Made by a program: the position numbers and the translations under genes. Below are positions 1 through 6,477 of a DNA stretch of 9,864 nucleotides, in pieces. The DNA is from Candidatus Bathyarchaeota archaeon (GTDB taxonomy: Archaea > Asgardarchaeota > Lokiarchaeia > Sigyniarchaeales > Sigyniarchaeaceae), in assembly GCA_014729935.1 (NCBI GenBank), contig WJJB01000219.1, forward strand, positions 1 through 9,864, in the 5' to 3' direction. Position 1 is the first letter of the stretch, and each line of letters starts with the position of its first letter. The notes under the pieces were generated by a model. That model was not told the origin of the DNA. It ran no database searches and was given only the letters and a program-made list of their open reading frames with translations.

Positions 1-1134
1 GTGGAGGGTGGTGATGCTTCAACTGGATTCACCGTGAGTGTCACCAAGGATGATGGTTCAAAAGAAGAAATAAAGGGAAAGCGAGTGCTTGTTGCAACTG
101 GGTCCACGCCCGCCTTGATTCCCGCGTTCAACATAGATCACGAACGCATCATTACCAGTGATGATATACTTGCGCCCGAGTTTAATGAAATTCCAGAGCA
201 CATACTGATCATCGGTGCTGGCGTGATTGGGTGTGAATTCGCTAATATCTTGGCAACATTCGGCGTGAAGGTTACCATGCTGGAATTCCTTCCCACGATG
301 CTAGCAACAGAGGAGAAACGAATCGTGCGCCAGCTATCCAAGAAATTCAAGACACTCGGGATCGAGGTGCACACCTCCCAAATGGTGCAATCCGTCGAAA
401 ACACGGGAAATGGCGTGAAAGCCACCACGATTCCCGCGAGCACCCCGAAGGATCAAGCCGATAGCGCGGAAAAATCGGTGTACGAGGCAGACATGTGCCT
501 TGTCTCCATTGGCAGGGCAAAGGTGTCATCCGAGCTTGGATTGGAGGCCCTTGGTGTCAAGATGGAAAGGGGACAAATCAATGTCGATCGAAAGACATGC
601 CAAACGGATGTTGAAGGGATTTACGCCATTGGTGACGTGACGGGCGGCCTCATGCTGGCACACGTGGCATCCTATGAAGGTGATATCGCCGTGGAGAACT
701 TGCTCAAAAGCATTGGACATGAAATTGAACCACGGGAAGCAAGGTACGACGTGGTGCCCTACACGATATTCACATCACCCAATATTGGATCTGTGGGATT
801 GAGGGAAAAGACAGCAAAGGAAAATCACGATGTGTACACGGGAACTTTCTATTATGCTAGTCTTGGTAAGGCAAAATGCATGGGCGAAGAGTATGGGTTC
901 ATGATGATCGTTGCCGAGGCTGGGACGGGAAAGATCCTTGGTGCAAGCTGCATTGGTGCTGAAGCTCCTGAATTGATATCTGAAGTAACTGTTGCCATGA
1001 ATCATGGCATCACTGCCCAAGAACTCGGCGAGGTTATCCATAGCCATCCCACCATATCGGAGATGGTCTTAGAAACCGCCGAAGACGTGCACGGCAGGGC
1101 CATCCACAAGGTTGGCAGGGTCAAGAAACACTAA
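1..1134 (+). CDS. lpdA: Dihydrolipoamide dehydrogenase (E3), 5'-truncated by window edge
   Basis: FAD-dependent pyridine nucleotide-disulfide oxidoreductase that reoxidises dihydrolipoyl groups of 2-oxoacid dehydrogenase or glycine cleavage complexes using NAD+; cytosolic. Residue numbers count from base 1. Visible: the end of the FAD domain (RVLVATGSTP, 28-37), the NAD-binding Rossmann motif GAGVIGCEF (72-80), the second FAD contact YAIGDVTGGLMLAHVA (208-223), and the C-terminal dimerisation domain with the catalytic HSHPTISE motif (347-354; His349 and Glu354 form the active-site dyad). About 100 N-terminal residues, including the first GxGxxG and the redox-active CxxxxC disulfide, lie before the window, so the GTG at base 1 is not a real start. 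Oddities: a hydrophilic insertion around residues 142-160, and GRAK where GRxPN is usual after the central strand. The frame reads cleanly to TAA. Another flavoprotein disulfide reductase is possible but less likely given the HxHPT..E end. Confidence 0.93.
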   Translation: MEGGDASTGFTVSVTKDDGSKEEIKGKRVLVATGSTPALIPAFNIDHERIITSDDILAPEFNEIPEHILIIGAGVIGCEFANILATFGVKVTMLEFLPTMLATEEKRIVRQLSKKFKTLGIEVHTSQMVQSVENTGNGVKATTIPASTPKDQADSAEKSVYEADMCLVSIGRAKVSSELGLEALGVKMERGQINVDRKTCQTDVEGIYAIGDVTGGLMLAHVASYEGDIAVENLLKSIGHEIEPREARYDVVPYTIFTSPNIGSVGLREKTAKENHDVYTGTFYYASLGKAKCMGEEYGFMMIVAEAGTGKILGASCIGAEAPELISEVTVAMNHGITAQELGEVIHSHPTISEMVLETAEDVHGRAIHKVGRVKKH

Positions 1135-1142
1135 AAACCATT

Positions 1143-1199
1143 ACTTCTCTAATTTTTTAAAATTACCTGGACGAATGTTCTTGATTGCATTCTTTTTTC
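1143..1199 (+). terminator. T-tract terminator region after lpdA
   Basis: Two T6 tracts (1153-1158 and 1193-1198) lie within 65 bases of the lpdA stop, with no strong hairpin. Oligo-T stretches without a stem are the usual archaeal termination signal. Assignment rests on position and composition only. Confidence 0.45.
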
Positions 1200-1211
1200 C
1201 ACATTCCTTGC

Positions 1212-1228
1212 TGAAGGATTTATTATCC
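1212..1228 (+). promoter_or_regulatory. Candidate archaeal promoter (BRE/TATA) for the surface-protein gene
   Basis: Purine-rich TGAAGGA (BRE-like) runs straight into TTTATTAT at 1219-1226. A start of transcription about 25 bases downstream (near 1248) would leave a short leader of about 40 bases before the ATG at 1286. The element is also a small interrupted palindrome (GGAT-TTATT-ATCC, 1216-1228), which may be chance in AT-rich DNA. Confidence 0.35.
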
Positions 1229-1285
1229 GGTGCATCTAGAAGGTCACGAAGAACGTCATTCTTGAATAGAAATAAGGTTATTTTC

Positions 1286-4200
1286 ATGGCGAAACAACAT
1301 GCATTTTTCACGCGAAATCTTATTACCATCACCGTGGCGTGTCTCCTCCCGTTGCTCGTTATAACTCACTCCCAAACAGGTGATTCAACCACCTGCGGGA
1401 TCCATGGCATTAATCAAAGCGATCCATTAAATCTTGGTGACACGGCCTCAGCGGAATTAAACGGCAGCACAACGGAATTGAATTACACGTTAAGTTCCTT
1501 AAGTGAATTGAATAGGTACGATTTTCAACTTTCTGTCCCTACCGGGTGTGATTTTAACCTTATCCTGCTCGATACCGGCGACCAGCAAGTTGCATCGTCC
1601 ACGCAGGCGGTCACAGGTCCCATGAATGAATCAATTTGGTTCAAACCAGCAGTATCGGGAAGTTTCACGGCCGTGATCACCAGGATATCAGGGGATGGTA
1701 TCTTCAATTTCACGGTAACTGAACATGTGAACACGGGAGCGCCAATCGTATCGAATACCACCGTTACCCCCAATAACACCATTATCTTCACCCCGTACAC
1801 GTTTTATGCGTGGTACAATGATTCGGATGGGTTCGAGCCCGAAGTAGTCAATCTCGTGTTGAATGGCTCCATCTATCCCATGACTCTCGATGGGTCCATG
1901 GGTACCAATTATACGAGCGGCGTGCGGTATTACAGGAATTTCAGCAAGCTGGAGGCGGGAATTCACGAGTTTCAATGTAACGCCTCTGATGGATTCATCT
2001 CGTCGCTGACTCCCGTGAAAATCGTGAACGTGTCCAAGCCATCATCCACGCTGGTTGACTTAGGAAGTGCATTCTATGAACCATTTAACGAGGGATTCAA
2101 TAACTCGGTTGGATGGATAAATACGACGACAAGAAGTAGCTGGGAGCTGCACGACACGACCTATCGCTCGTCTCCCACGTGCATGGGTATTCAAACCACC
2201 GGTACCATCATCGATACCACAGAAGGCAATATACGCACACCTCTCTTTGAACTTGCGCCCGGTCAAGATTACAAGCTCGTGCTCGGGTATCATGTAGCAT
2301 TATTTGCGATTGTTGAATTGGAGATAAATGTAAATTTGACAAATTCCTGGGAAACAGTTGGATTTCTCACTTATATCGACGGTGATTGGATCCGGTATGA
2401 ATCCAACATTACAGAATATGCGGGTTCCTTCGTGAGATTCAGGTTTAATCTTGATGCGTTTGGAGGCCAGCACCTGTATATCGACGATTTTTATATTGGT
2501 GCCTTGGAACCGGCTCCAATTCTCGATCCCCTTTCAAACCGTCTGTTCTATCCAAGTTCGGGAAACCAATTCACTGTATACCATTGTGATGTGACATACA
2601 CGAATCCGTACAATAATTACCCCGAGGAGCTCTACCTGTCAATTTACGATGGAGATTTCCTCCTTGGTTCATTTATCAAGGAAGTAAATTTCAACGAGGT
2701 AGATGACCAAGACTGGGACGTGACCGATGGTAAAGCATACACGTGTCAATTCCAGTTATTGGAAGATATTGATGATTTGCACATTACAATCGTGTGTGAT
2801 TGGTACGGATCTCTCCTGCCTTGGTTCGAAGACATCACAGCGATTGGTAATGTTCAACAACCCATTGAAACCGTTGACCTCCCGTTCAGTATTGATTTTG
2901 AAACTGGGACCGTTCCATATTATATCATCAACGATCCGAGCATTGACCGGGCGAGGGTTATAAATGATGGTGGAGAGCACTATTTCACGACCGGGGCAGC
3001 CTTAGATACCGTAGCAACGGTCATGGATCTTGGATTAGTAACCCCCATGATTAATTTAAGCTCGGACATACAATTATTCCTTGAATTCGATTCGGTTATA
3101 GATTACAACGATATAGGTGGTGCTGATGTATTTACCGTTGATGCTTCCACTGATGGAGGATACACGTGGACGCAATTAATACGTTACAATTCAAGCTCGG
3201 ACCTAAGACGATCCATTAATGTAACCATGTATCGTGATCAGGTCACCACTTTCAGGTTCTTGTTGTCCACGAACGTGGTGAACATTGGGGCAGGGACGCA
3301 TTGGTACATCGATAACATTGCAATTACCAAGCGGGATTTCACGCCTCCCGTATTGGAGTCCATCAACCTGCAAGATGGCAAGCGGGTGTTCGGTAAATAT
3401 GATGTTAGGGTGCAATTCAGCGATGTGGGTTTTGGAGTGCAACGCGTGCTCATGATCGTTGATGGAGACACGTACGCTAATGTATCCATTACCAATGAAA
3501 CCAGTATAACCTTGGTGCTTGACAGCGAAAATTTTTCCAATGGGGAGCATGATATAGACATCGTGCTCATTGATGCAAGCGATAATGAATATACATACAC
3601 GGTGATGATCACGACGGATAAGCGTCCTTATTTACTCGTAGGAATCATCGCTGGTAGCATTGCCGTTGCCTTTGGAGTTGTCATGGCTCGTCTCAAGAAA
3701 AAGAAAGTATCACTACGGGAACTTCCAGGTCACATCAAGAAGAAAATCACCGAGAAGGAACGGGAACCCCCTCGAGACGTTATGAAGGAAATCCTTTCGC
3801 TCACATCAATATACCGCTCCATCGCGGTGGAAGCACTAGCTGCAAAGATCCAGTCAGTTGAGGAAGGTATCAAGCCAAATATGCTGGGGTCCTACATCCG
3901 GTACATGCTCTCGGAAGGCTTGATCAAGGGCTCACTTGAAGGGAACATTTTCAAGCGCCACATTTTCAGCAAGAAACGTCCCGGTACCAAGAAGGACATG
4001 ATCAAGCTTCTCAAGGAACAGGAAGATGCCATCGTGAAAAAAATCAATGAAGCTGACGAGATTCCTGTCCAGGAGTTACTCTCGTCTCTCAAGCTCACCA
4101 TGGTGGGTCGCGCGGCCTTCGATGATTTCATCCTCGATCTCATTAGGAAAAGAAAGGTGAATTGCTTCTTTGATGGTGACATCATTGTTAATGAGGGTTT

Positions 4201-4666
4201 CGATGAAAAGGACATAGATGGCCGAAAGCAGGACGCCATCAAGATAACAGATCCACACTTGAAGGAGGAACCGGTAAACCTACTTGAGCAACACGGGCAA
4301 AAAATCATCACGATCTTGAAAGATGCGAGGAATCCGGTCCCGTTTGATACGATCAGGTCACAAATAGGCACACGTACCGTGAATGATGATGTGCTTGAGG
4401 AATTCCTTTTCAAGATGATCAAGGAAAGCAACCTCGAAGGAAGATTAGAACCTGGCTTGTACATACCTCCTGCACCCACCTTGCAATCATTAGAAGATGA
4501 GGTAATCGAGATGTTGCAATACAAGCCGATGGTGAAATTTTCCGAGGTCAAGGAAAAACTTGGATTGAAGGAAGACGAGGAAGCCATCGAGGACTTCATC
4601 TTCGACTTGATCCGTGACAAGAAGGTATCTGGGTCGTTGGAACCCAACAGCTTCAAGCGGGACTGA
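1286..4666 (+). CDS. Receptor-like surface protein: Ig-like/jelly-roll ectodomain, one TM helix, cytosolic winged-helix-like repeats
   Basis: 1126 residues. Start chosen at ATG 1286 because a clear signal peptide follows (MAKQHAFFTR, then hydrophobic NLITITVACLLPLLVIT) and AAGG lies about 8 bases upstream; the frame is open back to 1112 inside lpdA. Ectodomain, approximate: PPC-like beta sandwich 50-150; Ig/PKD-like module 153-245; MAM/jelly-roll-like module 263-404 ending LYIDDFYIG; beta-rich module 410-530; second jelly-roll-like module 532-680 ending WYIDNIAI; Ig-like module 685-778. TM helix 782-801 followed by RLKKKK gives an N-out/C-in type I topology. The cytosolic tail (802-1126) carries four diverged helix-rich repeats resembling winged-helix/PCI-type folds. 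I count 23 N-x-S/T sequons outside and none inside. Domain names are by pattern, not by search. Function unknown: adhesion, ligand sensing or protease-like surface scaffolding are possible. Architecture resembles large Asgard membrane proteins (inference). Confidence 0.88.
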   Translation: MAKQHAFFTRNLITITVACLLPLLVITHSQTGDSTTCGIHGINQSDPLNLGDTASAELNGSTTELNYTLSSLSELNRYDFQLSVPTGCDFNLILLDTGDQQVASSTQAVTGPMNESIWFKPAVSGSFTAVITRISGDGIFNFTVTEHVNTGAPIVSNTTVTPNNTIIFTPYTFYAWYNDSDGFEPEVVNLVLNGSIYPMTLDGSMGTNYTSGVRYYRNFSKLEAGIHEFQCNASDGFISSLTPVKIVNVSKPSSTLVDLGSAFYEPFNEGFNNSVGWINTTTRSSWELHDTTYRSSPTCMGIQTTGTIIDTTEGNIRTPLFELAPGQDYKLVLGYHVALFAIVELEINVNLTNSWETVGFLTYIDGDWIRYESNITEYAGSFVRFRFNLDAFGGQHLYIDDFYIGALEPAPILDPLSNRLFYPSSGNQFTVYHCDVTYTNPYNNYPEELYLSIYDGDFLLGSFIKEVNFNEVDDQDWDVTDGKAYTCQFQLLEDIDDLHITIVCDWYGSLLPWFEDITAIGNVQQPIETVDLPFSIDFETGTVPYYIINDPSIDRARVINDGGEHYFTTGAALDTVATVMDLGLVTPMINLSSDIQLFLEFDSVIDYNDIGGADVFTVDASTDGGYTWTQLIRYNSSSDLRRSINVTMYRDQVTTFRFLLSTNVVNIGAGTHWYIDNIAITKRDFTPPVLESINLQDGKRVFGKYDVRVQFSDVGFGVQRVLMIVDGDTYANVSITNETSITLVLDSENFSNGEHDIDIVLIDASDNEYTYTVMITTDKRPYLLVGIIAGSIAVAFGVVMARLKKKKVSLRELPGHIKKKITEKEREPPRDVMKEILSLTSIYRSIAVEALAAKIQSVEEGIKPNMLGSYIRYMLSEGLIKGSLEGNIFKRHIFSKKRPGTKKDMIKLLKEQEDAIVKKINEADEIPVQELLSSLKLTMVGRAAFDDFILDLIRKRKVNCFFDGDIIVNEGFDEKDIDGRKQDAIKITDPHLKEEPVNLLEQHGQKIITILKDARNPVPFDTIRSQIGTRTVNDDVLEEFLFKMIKESNLEGRLEPGLYIPPAPTLQSLEDEVIEMLQYKPMVKFSEVKEKLGLKEDEEAIEDFIFDLIRDKKVSGSLEPNSFKRD
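3779..4660 (+). other. Four tandem diverged winged-helix-like repeats coding the cytosolic tail
   Basis: Repeat 1 covers residues 832-893 (bases 3779-3964), repeat 2 905-972 (3998-4201), repeat 3 1005-1062 (4298-4471), repeat 4 1068-1125 (4487-4660). Each has an amphipathic first helix, a second helix, then a shared core of the form xxEDFIFDLIRxKKVxGSLEPN. The cores are IRYMLSEGLIKGSLEGN, FILDLIRKRKVNCFFDGD, FLFKMIKESNLEGRLEPG and FIFDLIRDKKVSGSLEPN. Repeat 2 is the most degenerate, having lost the G-x-L-E wing. The helix-helix-helix-hairpin order is typical of winged-helix and PCI-type domains; that assignment is inference from pattern. The repeats are seen at protein level only, not as DNA repeats, so the duplication is old. 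Confidence 0.6.
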
Positions 4667-4691
4667 GCGTTACCCGTTTTCCCGCTAGAAC

Positions 4692-4732
4692 GCCACGTCC
4701 CTTTTTGTGAAGCGTGGCAATTATTTCTTTTC
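4692..4732 (+). terminator. Stem-loop plus T-rich tail after the surface-protein gene
   Basis: GCCACG (4692-4697) pairs perfectly with CGTGGC (4713-4718) across a 15-base loop and is followed by TTATTTCTTTTCC. Further T tracts follow at about 4738-4743 and 4753-4759. It begins 25 bases after the TGA stop, so it is well placed to end the transcript before the convergent gene. Confidence 0.5.
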
Positions 4733-4780
4733 CAACATTTTTCACTCGGCTGCTTTTTTCCACCTCTCCTCGGTAGCAGG

Positions 4781-4797
4781 TAAGAAAAACGAAAATA
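4781..4797 (-). terminator. T-rich terminator of the kinase-family gene
   Basis: On the minus strand, TATTTTCGTTTTTCTTA begins about 32 bases after the stop codon of the gene ending at 4829. There is no convincing stem. Position at a convergent junction supports an oligo-T archaeal terminator. Confidence 0.35.
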
Positions 4798-4828
4798 CAG
4801 GGTGATTGATCCTTCTCATCGGTGGGAT

Positions 4829-5881
4829 TCACGCGATGAATGCGTACACGAGTATGAGATACGCGCCGCAGAGTAACGGGTTCAAAAAGTTATCACCGAT
4901 ATGCCGGGCGAATACATCTATGCAGATAAATACACCAGAAGCACCCACGGACATGATCAGGATTACAGGAAGGTTTCGACCTATTCCTTCCATCGGGACA
5001 ATGATGCCGGTAATGAAGACCGAAAAGAAGGAAACCAACCCCCCGGCAATCAAGCCTATCCACGTTTTATCCTTATTGAGTCGTAATTTCTTTTTCCCGT
5101 ACCGCTTGCCGAATAACGAGGCAGCAGCGTCGGAGAGACTTGCCACGTTGGCTACGGTAATGAAGATCATGGCAGGCGCGAAGACGAAAGGCATGAGGCA
5201 TAACACGATGGGAATGGAGGAGATGAAGGAGTGTTGTTCGGAATCCTTGAGCGAGGACAAAAACCACCGGTGTGCCCACTCTGGATCTAGATGGAAAAAT
5301 CGGCTCCCCTGTAACAACCTGAGAATCTCCGCTATCATGAACATGGTGCAAAACGCGTACCCGACGAGAACGATCAGGAAAAGGCCGAGCCCCTCGCTGG
5401 TGAGTCCTATTGGTAATATCGGTCGCATCAAAAGTGCGATAATGGCTGCTAACCAAATAACGCCAACAGGAATCAAGTGAAGGAATTTGCGATTTGTATC
5501 CATGCGTATTTTCATGTCTGGATCATCCCTAAACATATTGTTGCGCTTTTCCAAGAATGCCTCGTATCCCCTTCGGGTTTTCCTAGCGGGATCCTTTCGT
5601 GCCTTAACATGCTCGCTGATGATAAAAACCATGAGGAAACCGATGAAGGAAAATATCACCAAATCTGAAATCAAGAAGAAGAAATCTTGCCACGCTTGAC
5701 TCGTCTCCCTGTTGAGATACATGAACGGGAAAAGTATGGCACACCACTGGAAGATCAATCCCAAGGAAATGTCGTTGATGATGGTTTTTCCTGGTTGCCG
5801 TCCAGCATGATGCTCGAATGCAATTTTAAATGAGAAGATCGCGAATATGGTGAATAATATCGAAATGGGAAGCCAATACAT
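4829..5881 (-). CDS. Dolichol/polyprenol/phytol kinase-family integral membrane protein
   Basis: 350 residues with about eight or nine hydrophobic helices (roughly 1-20, 35-56, 67-90, 133-152, 165-190, 219-250, 273-296, 304-326, 334-349). The C-terminal half carries the signature of the CTP-dependent lipid kinase family (Sec59 dolichol kinase, VTE5 phytol kinase, Dgk1): RKFLHL at 131-136, SDAAASLFGKRYGKKKL at 250-266, DKTWIGLIAGG at 271-281 and GDNFLNPL at 329-336. The family phosphorylates a lipid alcohol at the membrane with CTP. In archaea the plausible substrates are dolichol for glycan carriers, or geranylgeraniol recycling. The N-terminal 130 residues, with a charged loop at 91-130, are less conserved-looking. 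The ATG at 5881 opens directly into the first helix with no Shine-Dalgarno. A CDP-archaeol synthase-like cytidylyltransferase is the main alternative, since the DxxAxxxGkxxGkk...KTxxG block is partly shared. Confidence 0.72.
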   Translation of the reverse strand: MYWLPISILFTIFAIFSFKIAFEHHAGRQPGKTIINDISLGLIFQWCAILFPFMYLNRETSQAWQDFFFLISDLVIFSFIGFLMVFIISEHVKARKDPARKTRRGYEAFLEKRNNMFRDDPDMKIRMDTNRKFLHLIPVGVIWLAAIIALLMRPILPIGLTSEGLGLFLIVLVGYAFCTMFMIAEILRLLQGSRFFHLDPEWAHRWFLSSLKDSEQHSFISSIPIVLCLMPFVFAPAMIFITVANVASLSDAAASLFGKRYGKKKLRLNKDKTWIGLIAGGLVSFFSVFITGIIVPMEGIGRNLPVILIMSVGASGVFICIDVFARHIGDNFLNPLLCGAYLILVYAFIA

Positions 5882-5944
5882 GAGAATCGAACCGGGTGGG
5901 TTTCAATCAGGGATTCCGAAGGACCAATTGGATTTATTACTGGT

Positions 5945-5960
5945 TATTAAAATCTTTTTG
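5945..5960 (-). promoter_or_regulatory. Candidate BRE/TATA promoter for the kinase-family gene
   Basis: Read on the minus strand, purine-rich CAAAAAGA precedes TTTTAATA, at plus positions 5953-5960 and 5945-5952. Transcription would begin near 5920, leaving a leader of about 40 bases before the ATG at 5881. A second AT-rich element (AATAAATC, near 5931-5938) is an alternative TATA. Confidence 0.35.
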
Positions 5961-6084
5961 CTCGTTTCCTCGTTTCCCACCTTCCTATATCGGAAAAGTA
6001 TGTATTATTGAAGGTATCTCGAGAGAACCAACATCCCCAGCCCAATGGTTACCATCGACGCAAGGTCCATGGTACGGGGATAAT

Positions 6085-6092
6085 CATTTATT
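6085..6092 (+). promoter_or_regulatory. Candidate TATA box for the zinc-ribbon gene; possible leaderless transcript
   Basis: CATTTATT is centred about 27 bases before the ATG at 6115, which is where archaeal TATA boxes sit relative to the transcription start. No Shine-Dalgarno lies between it and the ATG, so transcript and protein may start at the same base. Confidence 0.35.
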
Positions 6093-6114
6093 CACCTGAC
6101 GCTAAAATGAAACC

Positions 6115-6471
6115 ATGGATGAGGAACATCGTCTTGAAAAATTCAAGAAGAAATCCATCGAAGATCAGATCAGTGAGATTCTTGATTACATGACTTTGAT
6201 CAAGCGGAACCTCATGGGGGATAAATTCTCATCGATCAAGTCCCGGTTTTACAACTTGGAAACCTTCGAGCATGAAGCCTGTCCAGAATGTGGCAAGCAA
6301 CGCCAGAAATTCTTCTTGATGTTGCAACCTGGACAGGATCTTTTCAACCAACGAAAGGATGATCGAGTTATCTCGGACTTCAAGATATTCTGTCTTGAGT
6401 GCACCAAGAAACTTGATGAAATAATGGCAAGAAAAAACGTAAATTCTCACGGGAACCATGGTGAACGGTGA
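6115..6471 (+). CDS. Small four-cysteine zinc-ribbon protein, function unknown
   Basis: 118 residues, no family recognised. A charged, probably helical N-terminus (1-45) precedes a pair of cysteine knuckles, C56-P-E-C59 and C93-L-E-C96, 33 residues apart; this is the spacing of a structural zinc ribbon. After the second knuckle comes a short helix (KKLDEIMARK) and a polar His/Asn-rich tail. There is no signal peptide or membrane helix, so it should be cytosolic. The ATG at 6115 is preferred because a TATA-like element sits at the right distance for a leaderless message, and no SD is visible. It is followed six bases later by the HExxH-protein gene in the same reading frame, so the two are very likely co-transcribed. 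The zinc ribbon may contact nucleic acid or a partner protein; the sequence does not decide. Confidence 0.72.
   Translation: MDEEHRLEKFKKKSIEDQISEILDYMTLIKRNLMGDKFSSIKSRFYNLETFEHEACPECGKQRQKFFLMLQPGQDLFNQRKDDRVISDFKIFCLECTKKLDEIMARKNVNSHGNHGER
6467..6471 (+). promoter_or_regulatory. Shine-Dalgarno GGTGA deciding the GTG start at 6478
   Basis: GGTGA overlaps the TGA stop of the upstream gene and lies six bases before GTG 6478, an ideal spacing. The competing TTG at 6475 has only three bases of spacing. A second GGTGA at 6460-6464 is too far from either start. The arrangement suggests stop-start translational coupling. Confidence 0.55.
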
Positions 6472-6477
6472 CTTTTG

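Larger units (their letters stand above)
5882..6114. other. Divergent intergenic region, 233 bases, no gene recognised
   Basis: This stretch separates the kinase-family gene (-) from the zinc-ribbon gene (+) and should hold both promoters. It contains two perfect small palindromes, CCAATTGG (5924-5931) and ATGGTTACCAT (6045-6055), and several AT-rich blocks (5931-5960, 5981-5990, 6081-6092). A 67-codon open frame across it (5896-6099) has no recognisable content. I see no tRNA or structured RNA. Confidence 0.5.

Noticed and set aside
3892..4656. 254-codon open frame on the minus strand opposite the surface-protein tail
   Set aside because: It is Ser/Met-rich with no domain, start signal or neighbour logic, and lies entirely antisense to a clear gene; it mirrors the plus-strand codon pattern.
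4806..5480. 224-codon plus-strand open frame opposite the kinase-family gene
   Set aside because: The minus strand encodes recognisable membrane helices and kinase-family motifs; the plus frame is Arg/Pro/Met-rich with no motif.
5896..6099. 67-codon plus-strand frame in the divergent gap
   Set aside because: No start signal or domain, Trp/Pro-rich unlikely composition, and it covers likely promoters of both neighbours.
6469..6471. TGA read as selenocysteine to fuse the zinc-ribbon and HExxH frames
   Set aside because: No redox context around the codon and no obvious SECIS-like structure was seen; a well-placed SD and GTG give a simpler explanation.
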